Source of the DNA: CAWCQC01 sp963819905
Lineage (GTDB): Bacteria > Actinomycetota > Thermoleophilia > Gaiellales > Gaiellaceae
Reading direction: 5' to 3'
Assembly: GCA_963819905.1 (NCBI GenBank)
Contig: CAWFXP010000003.1
Span: 1 to 30,436, forward strand
Length of the DNA: 30,436 nt
Of the stretch, positions 16,800 to 24,442 are shown piece after piece (position 1 is the first letter of the stretch; each line of letters begins with the position of its first letter). The notes beneath the pieces are model-generated. The model had not been told where the DNA came from, searched no databases, and saw nothing but the letters and a program-made list of their open reading frames with translations. Position numbers and translations under genes: made by a program.

Positions 16800-18794
16800 C
16801 TACGCGTAGCGAGCGACGACGGCCAGCATTCTCGCGCCCGCCCGCGCGGAGGGCAGCGCCCGGCCGGCGATCTTCGACTCGCCGGCTCGCCGGGCGCGGC
16901 ACGGCGCCTCGAGCTCGATGATCGGAAGCCCGGCGCGCGCCGCCTTGACCAGCATCTCGGTCGGCCAGCCGTACGTCATCTCGCGGAGCTCGAGGCGCTC
17001 GAGCACGTCGCGGCGGACCGCGCGCATCGGAGGAACGTCGTGTACCCGGACGCCGTAAACCAGCCGGACGAGTAGGGCAACGAGCCGGTTCCCGAGTTGC
17101 TGGTGCGGCTGCAGCGCCCCCCGCTCGGGATGGAGCCTTGCCCCGAGGGAGAGGGCCGCCTCGCCGTCGAGCACCGGACGCAGAAGCGCGGGCAGGAAGG
17201 AGGGATCGTCGCTTCCGTCCCCGTCGAGGAACACGACGACGTCGGCGTCCGTTGCGGCGGCGCCGGCGGCGCAGGCCCGTCCGTACCCGCGCCTCGTCTC
17301 GACGACGACGCGCGCCCCGTGCCGGGCTGCCGTCTCGGCCGTGCCGTCGCGCGAGCCGCCGTCGACGACGATCACCTCGCCGACCGTGCCCGCCGGGATC
17401 GCGCGGAGCACCGTGGGCAGCGACTCCGCTTCGTCGAGCGTGGGAATGACTGCTGCGACCCGGCGACCGGCGAGCCGCGGGAGCGCGACCACCGCGGGCC
17501 GCCGGGCCGCGAGGATCCGCCAGAGAGCCCAGGCGGCGACCGGCCCGTACACGACCGGCCGCACCCAGATCGGCAGCTGCCACTCGAGCTCGAACAGGTA
17601 CAGGAGGGGCAGCGTCCCGGTGAGCCACAACCACCCCGGGGTCACGACGATCGCGAAGAACGGGAGCAGCCAGAGCGCGTGCCAGGGCTGCACGTACGAG
17701 ACGACGAGCAGGAGACTGCCGAGAACGAGGAGGCACGAGCGCGCGACCTGGCTGATCGCCTCGTGCTCGCGAAGCGCGACCACGCCGACCACGGCCGCCA
17801 GACCGAGAGCGAGCAGGGTCGTGGCCCGGTCGTCGCCGAGCGGGCCGGAGAGAGCCCACCAGAGACTGCCCCCGAAGCGCTGGCGCTCGACGTAGTCCCT
17901 CAGGTCGCCGAACACGGCCGTTCCGACCGAGAGATACGGGAGATACGCGAGCAGGCACAAGAGGAGCGCCGTCCCGACGAACCGGCGCCCGCCCCGGCGC
18001 GCGAGAGCAGGGACGAGCAGGATCGGACCGAGCTTCACCAGCGCGGCGAGGGCGACAGCGGCCCCGGCCAGCGCGAACCGGCGAGCCTGCCAGGCAGCCA
18101 GGAGAGCGGCCAGAGCGAGCACCGCGAGCGCGTCGACGTGGCCGCCTGCCGCGACCTCGCTGACCGCCAGGGGATGCCACGCGTACGCCACGACCCGTTC
18201 GAGGGGGGGCCGCGAGCGCATCCGGGCGAGAACGAGCACGAGCAGCCCGGCCGTCACCGCCTCGGCGAGAAGGAACAACCACGTGGTCGAGCGGAGCCCG
18301 TCTCCGAAGACCCCGCGGGCGGCCAGGAAGCTCGCCTCCGCCCCGGGTGGATAGACGGTGTGCCAGGCGGGGAGGTTGATCTGCGGCCAGACGAGGTCGT
18401 CCCTGAGCTCGACGAGCCGGCCGTCGAGCGGCGCGTAGCGATACGGGTTGGTGCCGCTCGCCTGGACGCGCGCGTCCCAGGCATAGCGGTGAAGATCGGT
18501 CGAGAGCGGCGGCGTCTCGCCCGGGACGAACGCTGCGGCGCGCAGGCCGACCGCGAAGGCAAGGACGAGGACGACGCCGAGGACGCCGATCCGCAGGCCT
18601 CGCCAGCAAAGGGCGAGCGCGGGCACGAAGAGCGCGAATGCGACGAGCTGCCCTGCGACCTGCGTCCATACGTCGCCGTCGCCGCGGAGCCGGAGCTCGA
18701 GGGCGAGCAGCAGCCCGCCGAGAGCCACGAGCACGGCGAGGCGTGCATAGCGTGGGCGCTCGCTCTCCGACCGGAGAGCCGGCTTCACGCTCAC
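16800..18794 (-). CDS. GT87-type polyprenyl-phosphate glycosyltransferase fused to a GT2 glycosyltransferase
   Basis: 664 residues. Residues 1 to about 430 are a polytopic GT-C membrane enzyme of the GT87/DUF2029 type: about ten TM helices, an early outer-loop acid region (PLSTDLHRYAWDARV), NPYRYAP, HTVYPPGAEA and YVQPWHALWLLPF. Residues about 437-664 are a cytosolic GT2 domain like dolichyl-phosphate mannose synthases: AAVIPTLDEAESLP, VIVVDGGSRDGTAE, metal-binding FLDGDGSDDP and GWPTEMLVKA. No stop or frame break lies between them. A GT2 that charges polyprenyl phosphate, joined to a GT-C enzyme that uses such a donor, would couple donor synthesis to transfer (inference). GTG at 18794 overlaps the radical SAM stop (GTGA). 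Confidence 0.9.
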   Translation of the reverse strand: MSVKPALRSESERPRYARLAVLVALGGLLLALELRLRGDGDVWTQVAGQLVAFALFVPALALCWRGLRIGVLGVVLVLAFAVGLRAAAFVPGETPPLSTDLHRYAWDARVQASGTNPYRYAPLDGRLVELRDDLVWPQINLPAWHTVYPPGAEASFLAARGVFGDGLRSTTWLFLLAEAVTAGLLVLVLARMRSRPPLERVVAYAWHPLAVSEVAAGGHVDALAVLALAALLAAWQARRFALAGAAVALAALVKLGPILLVPALARRGGRRFVGTALLLCLLAYLPYLSVGTAVFGDLRDYVERQRFGGSLWWALSGPLGDDRATTLLALGLAAVVGVVALREHEAISQVARSCLLVLGSLLLVVSYVQPWHALWLLPFFAIVVTPGWLWLTGTLPLLYLFELEWQLPIWVRPVVYGPVAAWALWRILAARRPAVVALPRLAGRRVAAVIPTLDEAESLPTVLRAIPAGTVGEVIVVDGGSRDGTAETAARHGARVVVETRRGYGRACAAGAAATDADVVVFLDGDGSDDPSFLPALLRPVLDGEAALSLGARLHPERGALQPHQQLGNRLVALLVRLVYGVRVHDVPPMRAVRRDVLERLELREMTYGWPTEMLVKAARAGLPIIELEAPCRARRAGESKIAGRALPSARAGARMLAVVARYA

Positions 18795-19624
18795 CTGATG
18801 TTGCGGACGACGTCCGCCCCGGCGGGCTGGTCGGCTGCGATCCGCAGGAATCGCTCGGTCGCCGCCCCGAGCGGCGCGATCTGGCGGCTGACGAGGAGGT
18901 CGAGGTCGGTTCTCCCGTTCAGGACGGTGGGCCCGAACGGGTTCAGAAACGCCCCGTCGGCGGTGATCGTCAGCTCGGGGAGCGCATCGGTCGGCCCGAG
19001 CTCGACGCCCATCTCCTCGGTGACCGCGCGACCGCGTCGGACGACGGAGCGGACGACGTGGTCGTCGTCCGAGATCCCCAGCCGCCGGTGGAGCTCGCAG
19101 AGCCGCTCGAGCTCGTCGGAGGTCTGGCTCTCGACGGTCGTCGCGATGCGCACGCGGATGCCACGATCGATCAGCCTGGGAATCGCGCGGAGGACGTCCT
19201 CGAAGTTCCCGTCGCCGCGGTACTCGTCGTTGCGCGCGGGGTCGTACGAGTCGAGCGAGACCTGGAGGGCCGCGTCCACGTCCGCCAGGGGCTCGAGCCG
19301 GCGCAGGAGCCCGTCGGTGAAGAGCGTCGCGTTCGTGAGCGTCAGCGTCGGCAGGACGTGGCTCAGCTCGACGAGCGCGTCGGCGAACCACGGAAGCATG
19401 AACACCTCGCCGCCGGTGAACCCGACGCATCCGAAGCCGAGCGTCTTCGCCTCCTCGACCGCCCGCGCCAGCGCCTCACGGGACAGCGTGCGCCGGTCGG
19501 CGATGCGGGGAGAGGACTCCGTCAGGCAGTACGCGCAGGCGAGGTTGCAGTGGTAGGTCGGGTAGATCCAGAGCCGGTCGCCGACCCTCCCCTCCGAGAC
19601 CGCCGTTGCGAAGGCGTCCTTCAT
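18791..19624 (-). CDS. Short radical SAM protein
   Basis: 277 residues. The [4Fe-4S] motif CNLACAYC (CxxxCxxC) is at about residues 25-32, followed by the SAM-binding GFTGGEVF, LTLTNATLF, VSLDSYDPARNDEYRG and IRVRIATTVE strands of the partial TIM barrel. There is no Cys-rich SPASM or second-cluster domain, and the C-terminal third has no Cys. The start ATG 19624 overlaps the AhpD-like stop (ATGA). The gene sits between an AhpD-like protein and the glycosyltransferase fusion in a coupled operon. The substrate is unknown; the short form suggests a small-molecule, lipid or sugar substrate rather than a peptide, but this is a guess. Confidence 0.9.
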   Translation of the reverse strand: MKDAFATAVSEGRVGDRLWIYPTYHCNLACAYCLTESSPRIADRRTLSREALARAVEEAKTLGFGCVGFTGGEVFMLPWFADALVELSHVLPTLTLTNATLFTDGLLRRLEPLADVDAALQVSLDSYDPARNDEYRGDGNFEDVLRAIPRLIDRGIRVRIATTVESQTSDELERLCELHRRLGISDDDHVVRSVVRRGRAVTEEMGVELGPTDALPELTITADGAFLNPFGPTVLNGRTDLDLLVSRQIAPLGAATERFLRIAADQPAGADVVRNIR

Positions 19625-20140
19625 GGGGCCGGCGGCGGGATCGCGAAGGCGGTGCAGTACTGGTTCAACATCGTGATCGTCCCCGCGAGCACCGTCAGCT
19701 CGATGAGCTGGTCCTCGCGAACGTGCTCGAGTGTCCGCGCGAGCAGCTCCTCCGTGACGCCGTCCGGCGGCGCGAACGACCTGGTCGACCCAGGCGACGA
19801 CGGCCCGTTCGCGCGCCGGCAGGCTGTCGAGCGGCGCGCCGTCGCACGCGGCCTCGACGTGCTGCGCCGGAACGCCCGCCTCGAGCGCGATCGGCCGGTG
19901 GGCGGCCAGGCAGTAGCGGCAGCCGTTCAGCTGCGACACGCGCACGACGACGAGCTCCTTCGTCGGAAGGTCGACGGCGCTCTCGCCCATGATCTGCCCC
20001 AGGAACGGCATCAGCGTCTCGAGCATGTCGGGCGCGTTCGCGAGCGAGCGTGTGAGCGGCGAGGCCGTGCCGTCCGGCCGGTACCAGGTGCGGGCCAGAA
20101 TCGGCGCCTCCGCCGCGGTCAGGAGCGGGACACGGCTAAT
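19621..20140 (-). CDS. AhpD-like (carboxymuconolactone decarboxylase family) protein, one frameshift
   Basis: The catalytic segment is ELVVVRVSQLNGCRYCLAAH, with the CxxC and following His of AhpD-type alkylhydroperoxidases. After VVAWVDQVV the frame shifts near 19785; the other frame continues ELLARTLEHVREDQLIEL and TITMLNQYCTAFAIPP to a TGA that overlaps the radical SAM ATG. A conserved-looking N-terminus (SRVPLLTAAEAPILARTWY) lies upstream of the first ATG (20026). The only in-frame candidate before it is ATT at 20140, overlapping the previous TAG stop. Either a rare start or a substituted base (ATG to ATT) explains it. About 172 residues when joined. Role: thiol-based peroxide or redox chemistry, perhaps protecting or serving the radical SAM enzyme (inference). 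Confidence 0.8.
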
Positions 20141-20486
20141 CGTTCCTCGCCCCTTCCAGGATCCACTGCTCGATCACGGCGCGGTCGGCGTCGGTCAGGA
20201 GGTTCTCGCGCGAAGGGTCGGGCACGTGGGTCAACAGGTAGGACAGGTCGGGGCGCCCCGGCAGGACGCGCTCGAACGCGGGCTGGAGTGCCGAGGAGAC
20301 ACGCACGAGGTCACCGTAGGCCTTCCCCCGTCGCAGGTCGAGGTACTCGTAGCTGGTCGGATGGCAGACGGCGCACTTGCGGTCGAAGATCGGCTGGACG
20401 TCCTCGCTGAACGAGACGCCCGGCGACTGCTCCCCGGGGTGGGCGAGGAACGGCACGGCGAGAGCACTCACGGCGAGGACGGCCAC
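20136..20486 (-). CDS. Exported CxxCH protein (planctomycete-type cytochrome c domain)
   Basis: 116 residues from GTG 20486, eight bases after the stop of the upstream lipoprotein. A hydrophobic N-terminal signal or anchor (VAVLAVSALAVPFLA) is followed by VSFSEDVQPIFDRKCAVCHP with one CxxCH, then PGRPDLSYLL and LTDADRAVIEQWILEGA. This order is that of planctomycete-type cytochrome c domains, which may bind haem c. A longer reading from an ATG at 20558 overlaps the previous gene by 64 bases and lacks a signal at its N-terminus, so I prefer the GTG. Confidence 0.8.
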   Translation of the reverse strand: MAVLAVSALAVPFLAHPGEQSPGVSFSEDVQPIFDRKCAVCHPTSYEYLDLRRGKAYGDLVRVSSALQPAFERVLPGRPDLSYLLTHVPDPSRENLLTDADRAVIEQWILEGARND

Positions 20487-20494
20487 GCCGGCGA

Positions 20495-21562
20495 CTACGG
20501 CTCGACCGTGATGAAGTCCGAGACGTTGCACGTCTTGTCGACCGCCATGAAGATCCACTCGCCGCCGAGCTCCTGGTCGATGGTCGCGCTCCAGGTGCCG
20601 GGCTGCTCGGGTGCCTCCCTGTTCGCGAGCTCGAAGACCAGGCCGGACTCGACGTTCACGGCCAGCGTGTAGTTCGGGTCGAGCTCGACGCCCTGGACGT
20701 TCATCGACACCTCCGTCCCCGACGCGGTCGAGCGAACCTTCGCCTGGGAGATCGCCGGGTTCTCGACCACGCGGTCCGGGAGCCCGAAGCGGATGGTCGC
20801 CGTCTCGCCGTCCTCGAGCGCGACGATGCGAGAGACGTAGATCGTGCTCGGTGCGTACGCCTTGAGCAGGAACCGGCCCGTCGGCGCGTCCGGCAGCGTG
20901 AAGCTCCCGCTCGCGTCGGTGACGGCGACCCGGTAGTGCTCCTCGCCGCCCGGCAGCTCGGCGCCCTGCAGGAGCATGGTGACGAGGGCGCCCGCGATGG
21001 GCTCGCGGTCCTGGCCGACGACGGATCCCTCGATCGTCGCCGAGCCCTCCGTCTCGGTAGCGGCCGGAACGTCGAGACCCGTCGGCGGCGCCCCGGGGCT
21101 CGGCACCGTCGGGCCCTTCGTCTGGCCGTCGACGTCCTTCGCCCCCTGCAGGATCCAGCGCCGGACGAGATCGAGGTCGGCCGGATCCGGTGGGGGTGCG
21201 CCCGGCGGCATTCGTGTGCCGATCGCGGGGATGTCGGCCACGGGCGGGTCGCCGCCCATCTTCAGGTAGAGGAAGCTGCGTCCGGGATCGCCCGCGACGA
21301 CGCGGTAGAGCGTCGGGTCCTCGAGCGCCTGGATGCCGACGAGGTTCTCGTACGAGTTTCCCTCCGTCAGGTCGAGCGAGGGGTTGACACCGGGATGACA
21401 GCCGGTGCAGCCGTATTTCTCGAAGACTGCTTGCACGTCCTCGTAGCTCACCGGGGCGCCGAGATCCTGGGTGGTCGCGGGCGCGCCACCGGGCGAGGAG
21501 GAGCCGCCGCAGCCGGCGCCGATCGCGAGCGCGAGCAGCCCGATCAACGCGAGGCCTCGCAT
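20495..21562 (-). CDS. CxxCH lipoprotein with a carboxypeptidase-regulatory-like domain
   Basis: 355 residues from ATG 21562. A signal peptide ends in lipobox IGAGC (Cys about 17). Residues about 35-140 are a planctomycete-type cytochrome c domain: VQAVFEKYGCTGCHPG with CxxCH, then GDPGRSFLYLKM, RMPPGAPPP (possible Met ligand) and LVRRWILQGAKD. After a Pro-rich linker, residues about 175-250 form a carboxypeptidase-regulatory-like beta-sandwich (GSVVGQDREPIAGALVTMLL, TDASGSFTLPDAPTGRFLLK). A final beta-rich region has one Cys. It is the first gene of the five-gene run. An upstream ATG at 21598 would delay the signal peptide by 12 residues. Likely outer-face, lipid-anchored electron carrier or substrate binder (inference). 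Confidence 0.85.
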   Translation of the reverse strand: MRGLALIGLLALAIGAGCGGSSSPGGAPATTQDLGAPVSYEDVQAVFEKYGCTGCHPGVNPSLDLTEGNSYENLVGIQALEDPTLYRVVAGDPGRSFLYLKMGGDPPVADIPAIGTRMPPGAPPPDPADLDLVRRWILQGAKDVDGQTKGPTVPSPGAPPTGLDVPAATETEGSATIEGSVVGQDREPIAGALVTMLLQGAELPGGEEHYRVAVTDASGSFTLPDAPTGRFLLKAYAPSTIYVSRIVALEDGETATIRFGLPDRVVENPAISQAKVRSTASGTEVSMNVQGVELDPNYTLAVNVESGLVFELANREAPEQPGTWSATIDQELGGEWIFMAVDKTCNVSDFITVEP

Positions 21563-21655
21563 GCCTGCCAGCTTAGAGCGGGCGTCACCACGAGTCATTA
21601 CGGCTTGCTTAAGCCCAGCTCGGAGTCAACCCTCTACGATGCAGGCTCACGATCA

Positions 21656-21661
21656 GGAGGA
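21656..21661 (+). promoter_or_regulatory. Strong ribosome binding site of pspA
   Basis: AGGAGG ends at 21661, and together with the following AGAC it fixes the ATG at 21665. A TACGAT hexamer at about 21635 could be the -10, but no convincing -35 is present. Confidence 0.6.
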
Positions 21662-21664
21662 GAC

Positions 21665-22408
21665 ATGGCAGGGCTCTTGAGCAGGACGATGACGGTCATC
21701 AAGGCGCGGATCTCGAAGATGCTCGACAAGGCGGAGGACCCGTCGATCACGCTCGACTACTCCTACGAGAAGCAGATCGAGATGCTCCAGCAGGTCAAGA
21801 AGGGCATCGCCGACGTGACGACCGCGAAGAAGCGCCTCGAGATGCAGACGTCGAAGCTCGAGGGCGACGTCGCCAAGCTCGAGACCCAGGCGCGTCAGGC
21901 ACTCGGCGCGGGACGCGAGGATCTCGCCCGCTCGGCGCTCGAGCGCAAGACGTTCGTCCAGCAGCAGCTCCAGGGCCTCGACCAGCAGATCGTCGGGCTC
22001 CAGGCCCAGCAGGAGAAGCTGATCGAGAACGAGAAGCGCCTGTCGGCGAAGGTCGAGAGCTTCCGGACGCAGAAGGAGGTCATCAAGGCCCAGTACAACG
22101 CGGCCGAGGCGCAGGTGAAGATCGGCGAGGCGGCGAGCGGGATCGGCGAGGAGATGGCCGACACCGGCCTGGCGATCCAGCGCGCGAAGGACAAGACCGA
22201 GGACATGCAGGCCCGCGCCGCGGCGGTCGACGAGCTCGTCGAGGCGGGGACGCTCGAGGACTTCACGGCCGACGAGACGGCGCTCGACCGTGAGCTGGCT
22301 CAGATCTCGGCCTCGGCCGACGTGGACGCCGAGCTCGAGAAGATGAAGGCCGAGCTGGGCGCCGGCGGCGAGCCCGCCAAGGAGCTGGAGGAAGGGAAGG
22401 CGCCGTGA
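21665..22408 (+). CDS. pspA: PspA/IM30 (Vipp1) family membrane-stress protein
   Basis: 247 residues, almost wholly coiled coil. The N-terminal amphipathic start (MAGLLSRTMTVIKARISKML) and DKAEDPSITLDYSYEKQIE are typical of the family, followed by long Glu/Lys/Gln-rich helices and an acidic tail. PspA is an ESCRT-III-like protein that oligomerises on the inner face of the membrane and preserves it under stress. Start ATG 21665. It is coupled by a GTGA overlap to pspAA. The convergent genes at 22811-24308 complete the known PspA-associated set. Confidence 0.96.
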   Translation: MAGLLSRTMTVIKARISKMLDKAEDPSITLDYSYEKQIEMLQQVKKGIADVTTAKKRLEMQTSKLEGDVAKLETQARQALGAGREDLARSALERKTFVQQQLQGLDQQIVGLQAQQEKLIENEKRLSAKVESFRTQKEVIKAQYNAAEAQVKIGEAASGIGEEMADTGLAIQRAKDKTEDMQARAAAVDELVEAGTLEDFTADETALDRELAQISASADVDAELEKMKAELGAGGEPAKELEEGKAP

Positions 22409-22690
22409 TCGTCCGGCTGATGGGCGAGGGTCAGTACCGCGTCGACGACGAGCTCGGCGCAGCGCTCGAACGACCTCGACGACCAGGCGGTCGCCGCGCT
22501 CGGCAGGGACGACGAGCCGGAGCTCGATCGGTTCCTCGACGAGATGTGGGGGCTCGTGCGCGCCCGCGGAACGAAGCTCGCCGACGACGAGCTCGAGACC
22601 TCGGACGTGGTCATCCCGCCGAGCGACCTGACGCTCGAGGAGACGCGCGAGCTGATGGGCGACGAGGGGCTGATCCCGGACATCCCGTAG
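22405..22690 (+). CDS. pspAA: PspA-associated protein PspAA (one frameshift)
   Basis: GTG at 22405 overlaps the pspA stop. It reads MIVRLMGEGQYRVDDELGAAL, then after one extra base near 22468 continues NDLDDQAVAALGRDDEPELD, FLDEMWGLVRARG, ELETSDVVIPPSDLTLEE and GLIPDIP, ending at TAG 22688-22690. The joined product is about 94 residues, the size and pattern of PspAA. The frameshift is likely an error, because both halves are conserved in sequence character. The stop codon is formed by the first bases of the GC-rich repeat that follows. Confidence 0.85.
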
Positions 22691-22814
22691 GGGCCGGCCC
22701 AGGGAGCGGAACGCGCCCTGCGTAGGGGCCGGACCTGTCCGGCCCGGCAGCGAACGCGCCCTGTATAGGGGGCCGGCCCATGTCACCGCAGGGCCGGACA
22801 GGTCCGGCCCCTAC
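22687..22814. repeat. GC-rich inverted/direct repeat element between convergent genes
   Basis: A perfect 24-base inverted repeat: GTAGGGGCCGGACCTGTCC plus GGCCC at 22722-22745 and its reverse complement at 22791-22814. Each arm is itself a palindrome (GGGCCGGAC-CT-GTCCGGCCC). On the left are two further direct copies of TAGGGG(G)CCGGCCC (22688 and 22766) and two copies of a spacer, AGCG(G)AACGCGCCCTG. The TAG at each outer end is the stop codon of pspAA (plus) and pspAB (minus). It may serve as a bidirectional terminator or be a REP-like mobile palindrome. Confidence 0.9.
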
Positions 22815-23380
22815 AGCGGGGCGCCGAAGAGCGCCAGCCAGCGCGTCAGGTCGGGCTCGATCGGCAGCTCGCCCTCGAGCTCGTTCTTCAGCCGCAGCTC
22901 ACCCGCGTTGTCGCGCTCCTGGTCGCCTTCCAGCGGGACGAACGGCCAGAACGTGCCGCGCTTGTAGCCGTAGATCAGGTAGACCGGGTGCTCGCCGCCG
23001 TCGAAGCGGAACGTGGCGGCCAGGAGCTGCTCGCCGAAGCCCTTGGCGTGGAGCTCGGAGCTGATCAGATGAACGGCCGAGACGAGATCCTCGAAGTCGG
23101 GGTCCCGGACGACGAGCCACTCGAACCCGTAGCTGTCCGAGCGGCGCTCCACCTCGGAGCCCGCGTCCCGTGCGGTCGCGTGCAGGAGCTCCTTCATCTC
23201 GTCGGCCGCGAGCCCGAACTCCCCCGCCGAGAGCGGCTTGTAGACGACGGCCGCCGCTCCGCTCGGCTTCAGGCCGAGCTCGGCGTCGAGCGTGATCCGC
23301 GCGGTCGCGAGCGCGAAGAGCTTGTCGAGGTTCGGCCCCTTGAGCTTCTTCCTGCCGAAGAGGACGTCGCCGAGGCCCAT
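22811..23380 (-). CDS. pspAB: PspA-associated protein PspAB
   Basis: 189 residues, starting MGLGDVLFGRKKLKGPN at ATG 23380, then DKLFALATARITLDAELGL, AAVVYKPLSAGEF, YGFEWLVVRDPDFEDLVSA, FRFDGGEHPVYLIYGYKRG and FWPFVPL. This is the family called PspAB, found beside htpX in actinobacteria and archaea that also carry pspA-pspAA. It is soluble with no signal peptide. It lies 13 bases after the htpX stop, so the two are cotranscribed. Biochemical role not known to me; the linkage points to membrane quality control. Confidence 0.88.
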   Translation of the reverse strand: MGLGDVLFGRKKLKGPNLDKLFALATARITLDAELGLKPSGAAAVVYKPLSAGEFGLAADEMKELLHATARDAGSEVERRSDSYGFEWLVVRDPDFEDLVSAVHLISSELHAKGFGEQLLAATFRFDGGEHPVYLIYGYKRGTFWPFVPLEGDQERDNAGELRLKNELEGELPIEPDLTRWLALFGAPL

Positions 23381-23393
23381 ACCCGGAGCCCCG

Positions 23394-24308
23394 CTACGCG
23401 GCGACCGGCCGGCCCATCTCCTGCGCGATCTGCGCGAGCCGGGCAAGCCGCTTCTCGAGCGGCGGATGGGTGTGGAACAGCTCGCTGAACGAGTGCTTGA
23501 GGCTCGTCGGGACGATGAAGAACGCGTTCATACCCTCGACCTCCCGGAGATCCCGCTGTGGAATCTGAGTCATCCGGCTCGCGATCTTCTGCAGGGCGCT
23601 CATCAGGTTCTCGGGCGCCCCGGTCATGACCGCAGCGCCGCGGTCGGCCGCGTACTCGCGGTAACGCGAGATCGCCCGAATGAGGATGAAGCTGAGGGCG
23701 TAGGTCACGATCGCGACGAGCATGACGATCAGCCACACGGGAACCTGGTTGTTGTCGCGGTTCGAGCCGCCGCCGAACATGCTCGAGAACACGCCCATGC
23801 GGACGAGCATCGCCGCCACCATCGCGAAGAAGCTCGCGACGGTCATGATCACGACGTCCCGGTTCGCGATGTGCGAGAGCTCGTGGGCGAGAACGCCCTC
23901 GACCTCTTTCGGCTCGAGGCGCTCCCAGAGGCCGCGCGTGACGGCCACCGCAGAGTGCTTCGGGCTGCGGCCGGTCGCGAAGGCGTTGGGGACGTCCGTG
24001 TCGATCACCGCGATCCGCGGCTTCGGCAGGTCGGACATCGCGCAGAGCCGCTCGACCATGTCGTGCAGCTCGGGCGCCTGCTCGCGCTCGACGACCTTGG
24101 CCCCGGACGCTGCCAGGGCGAGCTTGTCGGACGTGAACAGCTGGAGGAGCGCGAGGCCGCCGATGAGCAGGATCGCGAGACCGATCCCGAGGTCGAGCAG
24201 CTGGTAGAGGACGACGAAGAAGACGACGTAGAGCAGGCCGAGCAGGAACGTCGTCAATACCATCCGCGTCGACAGCCCTGCGTCTCGGCCGAAGGTCTTG
24301 CGTCTCAT
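23394..24308 (-). CDS. htpX: Zinc metalloprotease HtpX
   Basis: 304 residues. TM1-TM2 are at about 17-58. VIDTDVPNAFATGRSPKHSA precedes the zinc site HELSH (His 142, Glu 143, His 146), two more TM segments lie at about 151-175 and 190-213, and the third ligand Glu 218 is in SRYREYAADRGA. The product ends with THPPLEKRLARL. HtpX is a membrane-bound M48 protease that degrades misfolded membrane proteins. ATG 24308 is 11 bases from AAGGAG. A second ATG at 24317 is possible, but only two bases from that site. Confidence 0.95.
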   Translation of the reverse strand: MRRKTFGRDAGLSTRMVLTTFLLGLLYVVFFVVLYQLLDLGIGLAILLIGGLALLQLFTSDKLALAASGAKVVEREQAPELHDMVERLCAMSDLPKPRIAVIDTDVPNAFATGRSPKHSAVAVTRGLWERLEPKEVEGVLAHELSHIANRDVVIMTVASFFAMVAAMLVRMGVFSSMFGGGSNRDNNQVPVWLIVMLVAIVTYALSFILIRAISRYREYAADRGAAVMTGAPENLMSALQKIASRMTQIPQRDLREVEGMNAFFIVPTSLKHSFSELFHTHPPLEKRLARLAQIAQEMGRPVAA

Positions 24309-24346
24309 CGCGGTCATGGCTCCTTCTGGAGGGTGCGTTCCAAGCG

Positions 24347-24352
24347 ATTGTA
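24347..24352 (-). promoter_or_regulatory. Putative -10 box of htpX
   Basis: TACAAT on the minus strand about 40 bases before the htpX start; the -35 is poor, suggesting an assisted or alternative-sigma promoter. Confidence 0.4.
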
Positions 24353-24442
24353 GCCGGGGGCCTGTTGAGCGCCGATTAAGCACGAGAAGGTGATCCGGAT
24401 CCCCCGGTGGTGGCCGAAACGGTCGTATAGACTCGGCGGCCG

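Noticed and set aside
17097..19556. Long plus-strand open frame of 819 codons
   Set aside because: It lies opposite the GT fusion and radical SAM genes, is rich in Arg, Asp, Glu and Pro with no fold pattern, and is the usual antisense shadow in high-GC DNA.
21653..22786. Minus-strand open frame of 377 codons opposite pspA
   Set aside because: Leu/Arg/Asp repeats are the mirror of the PspA coiled coil; no start signal.
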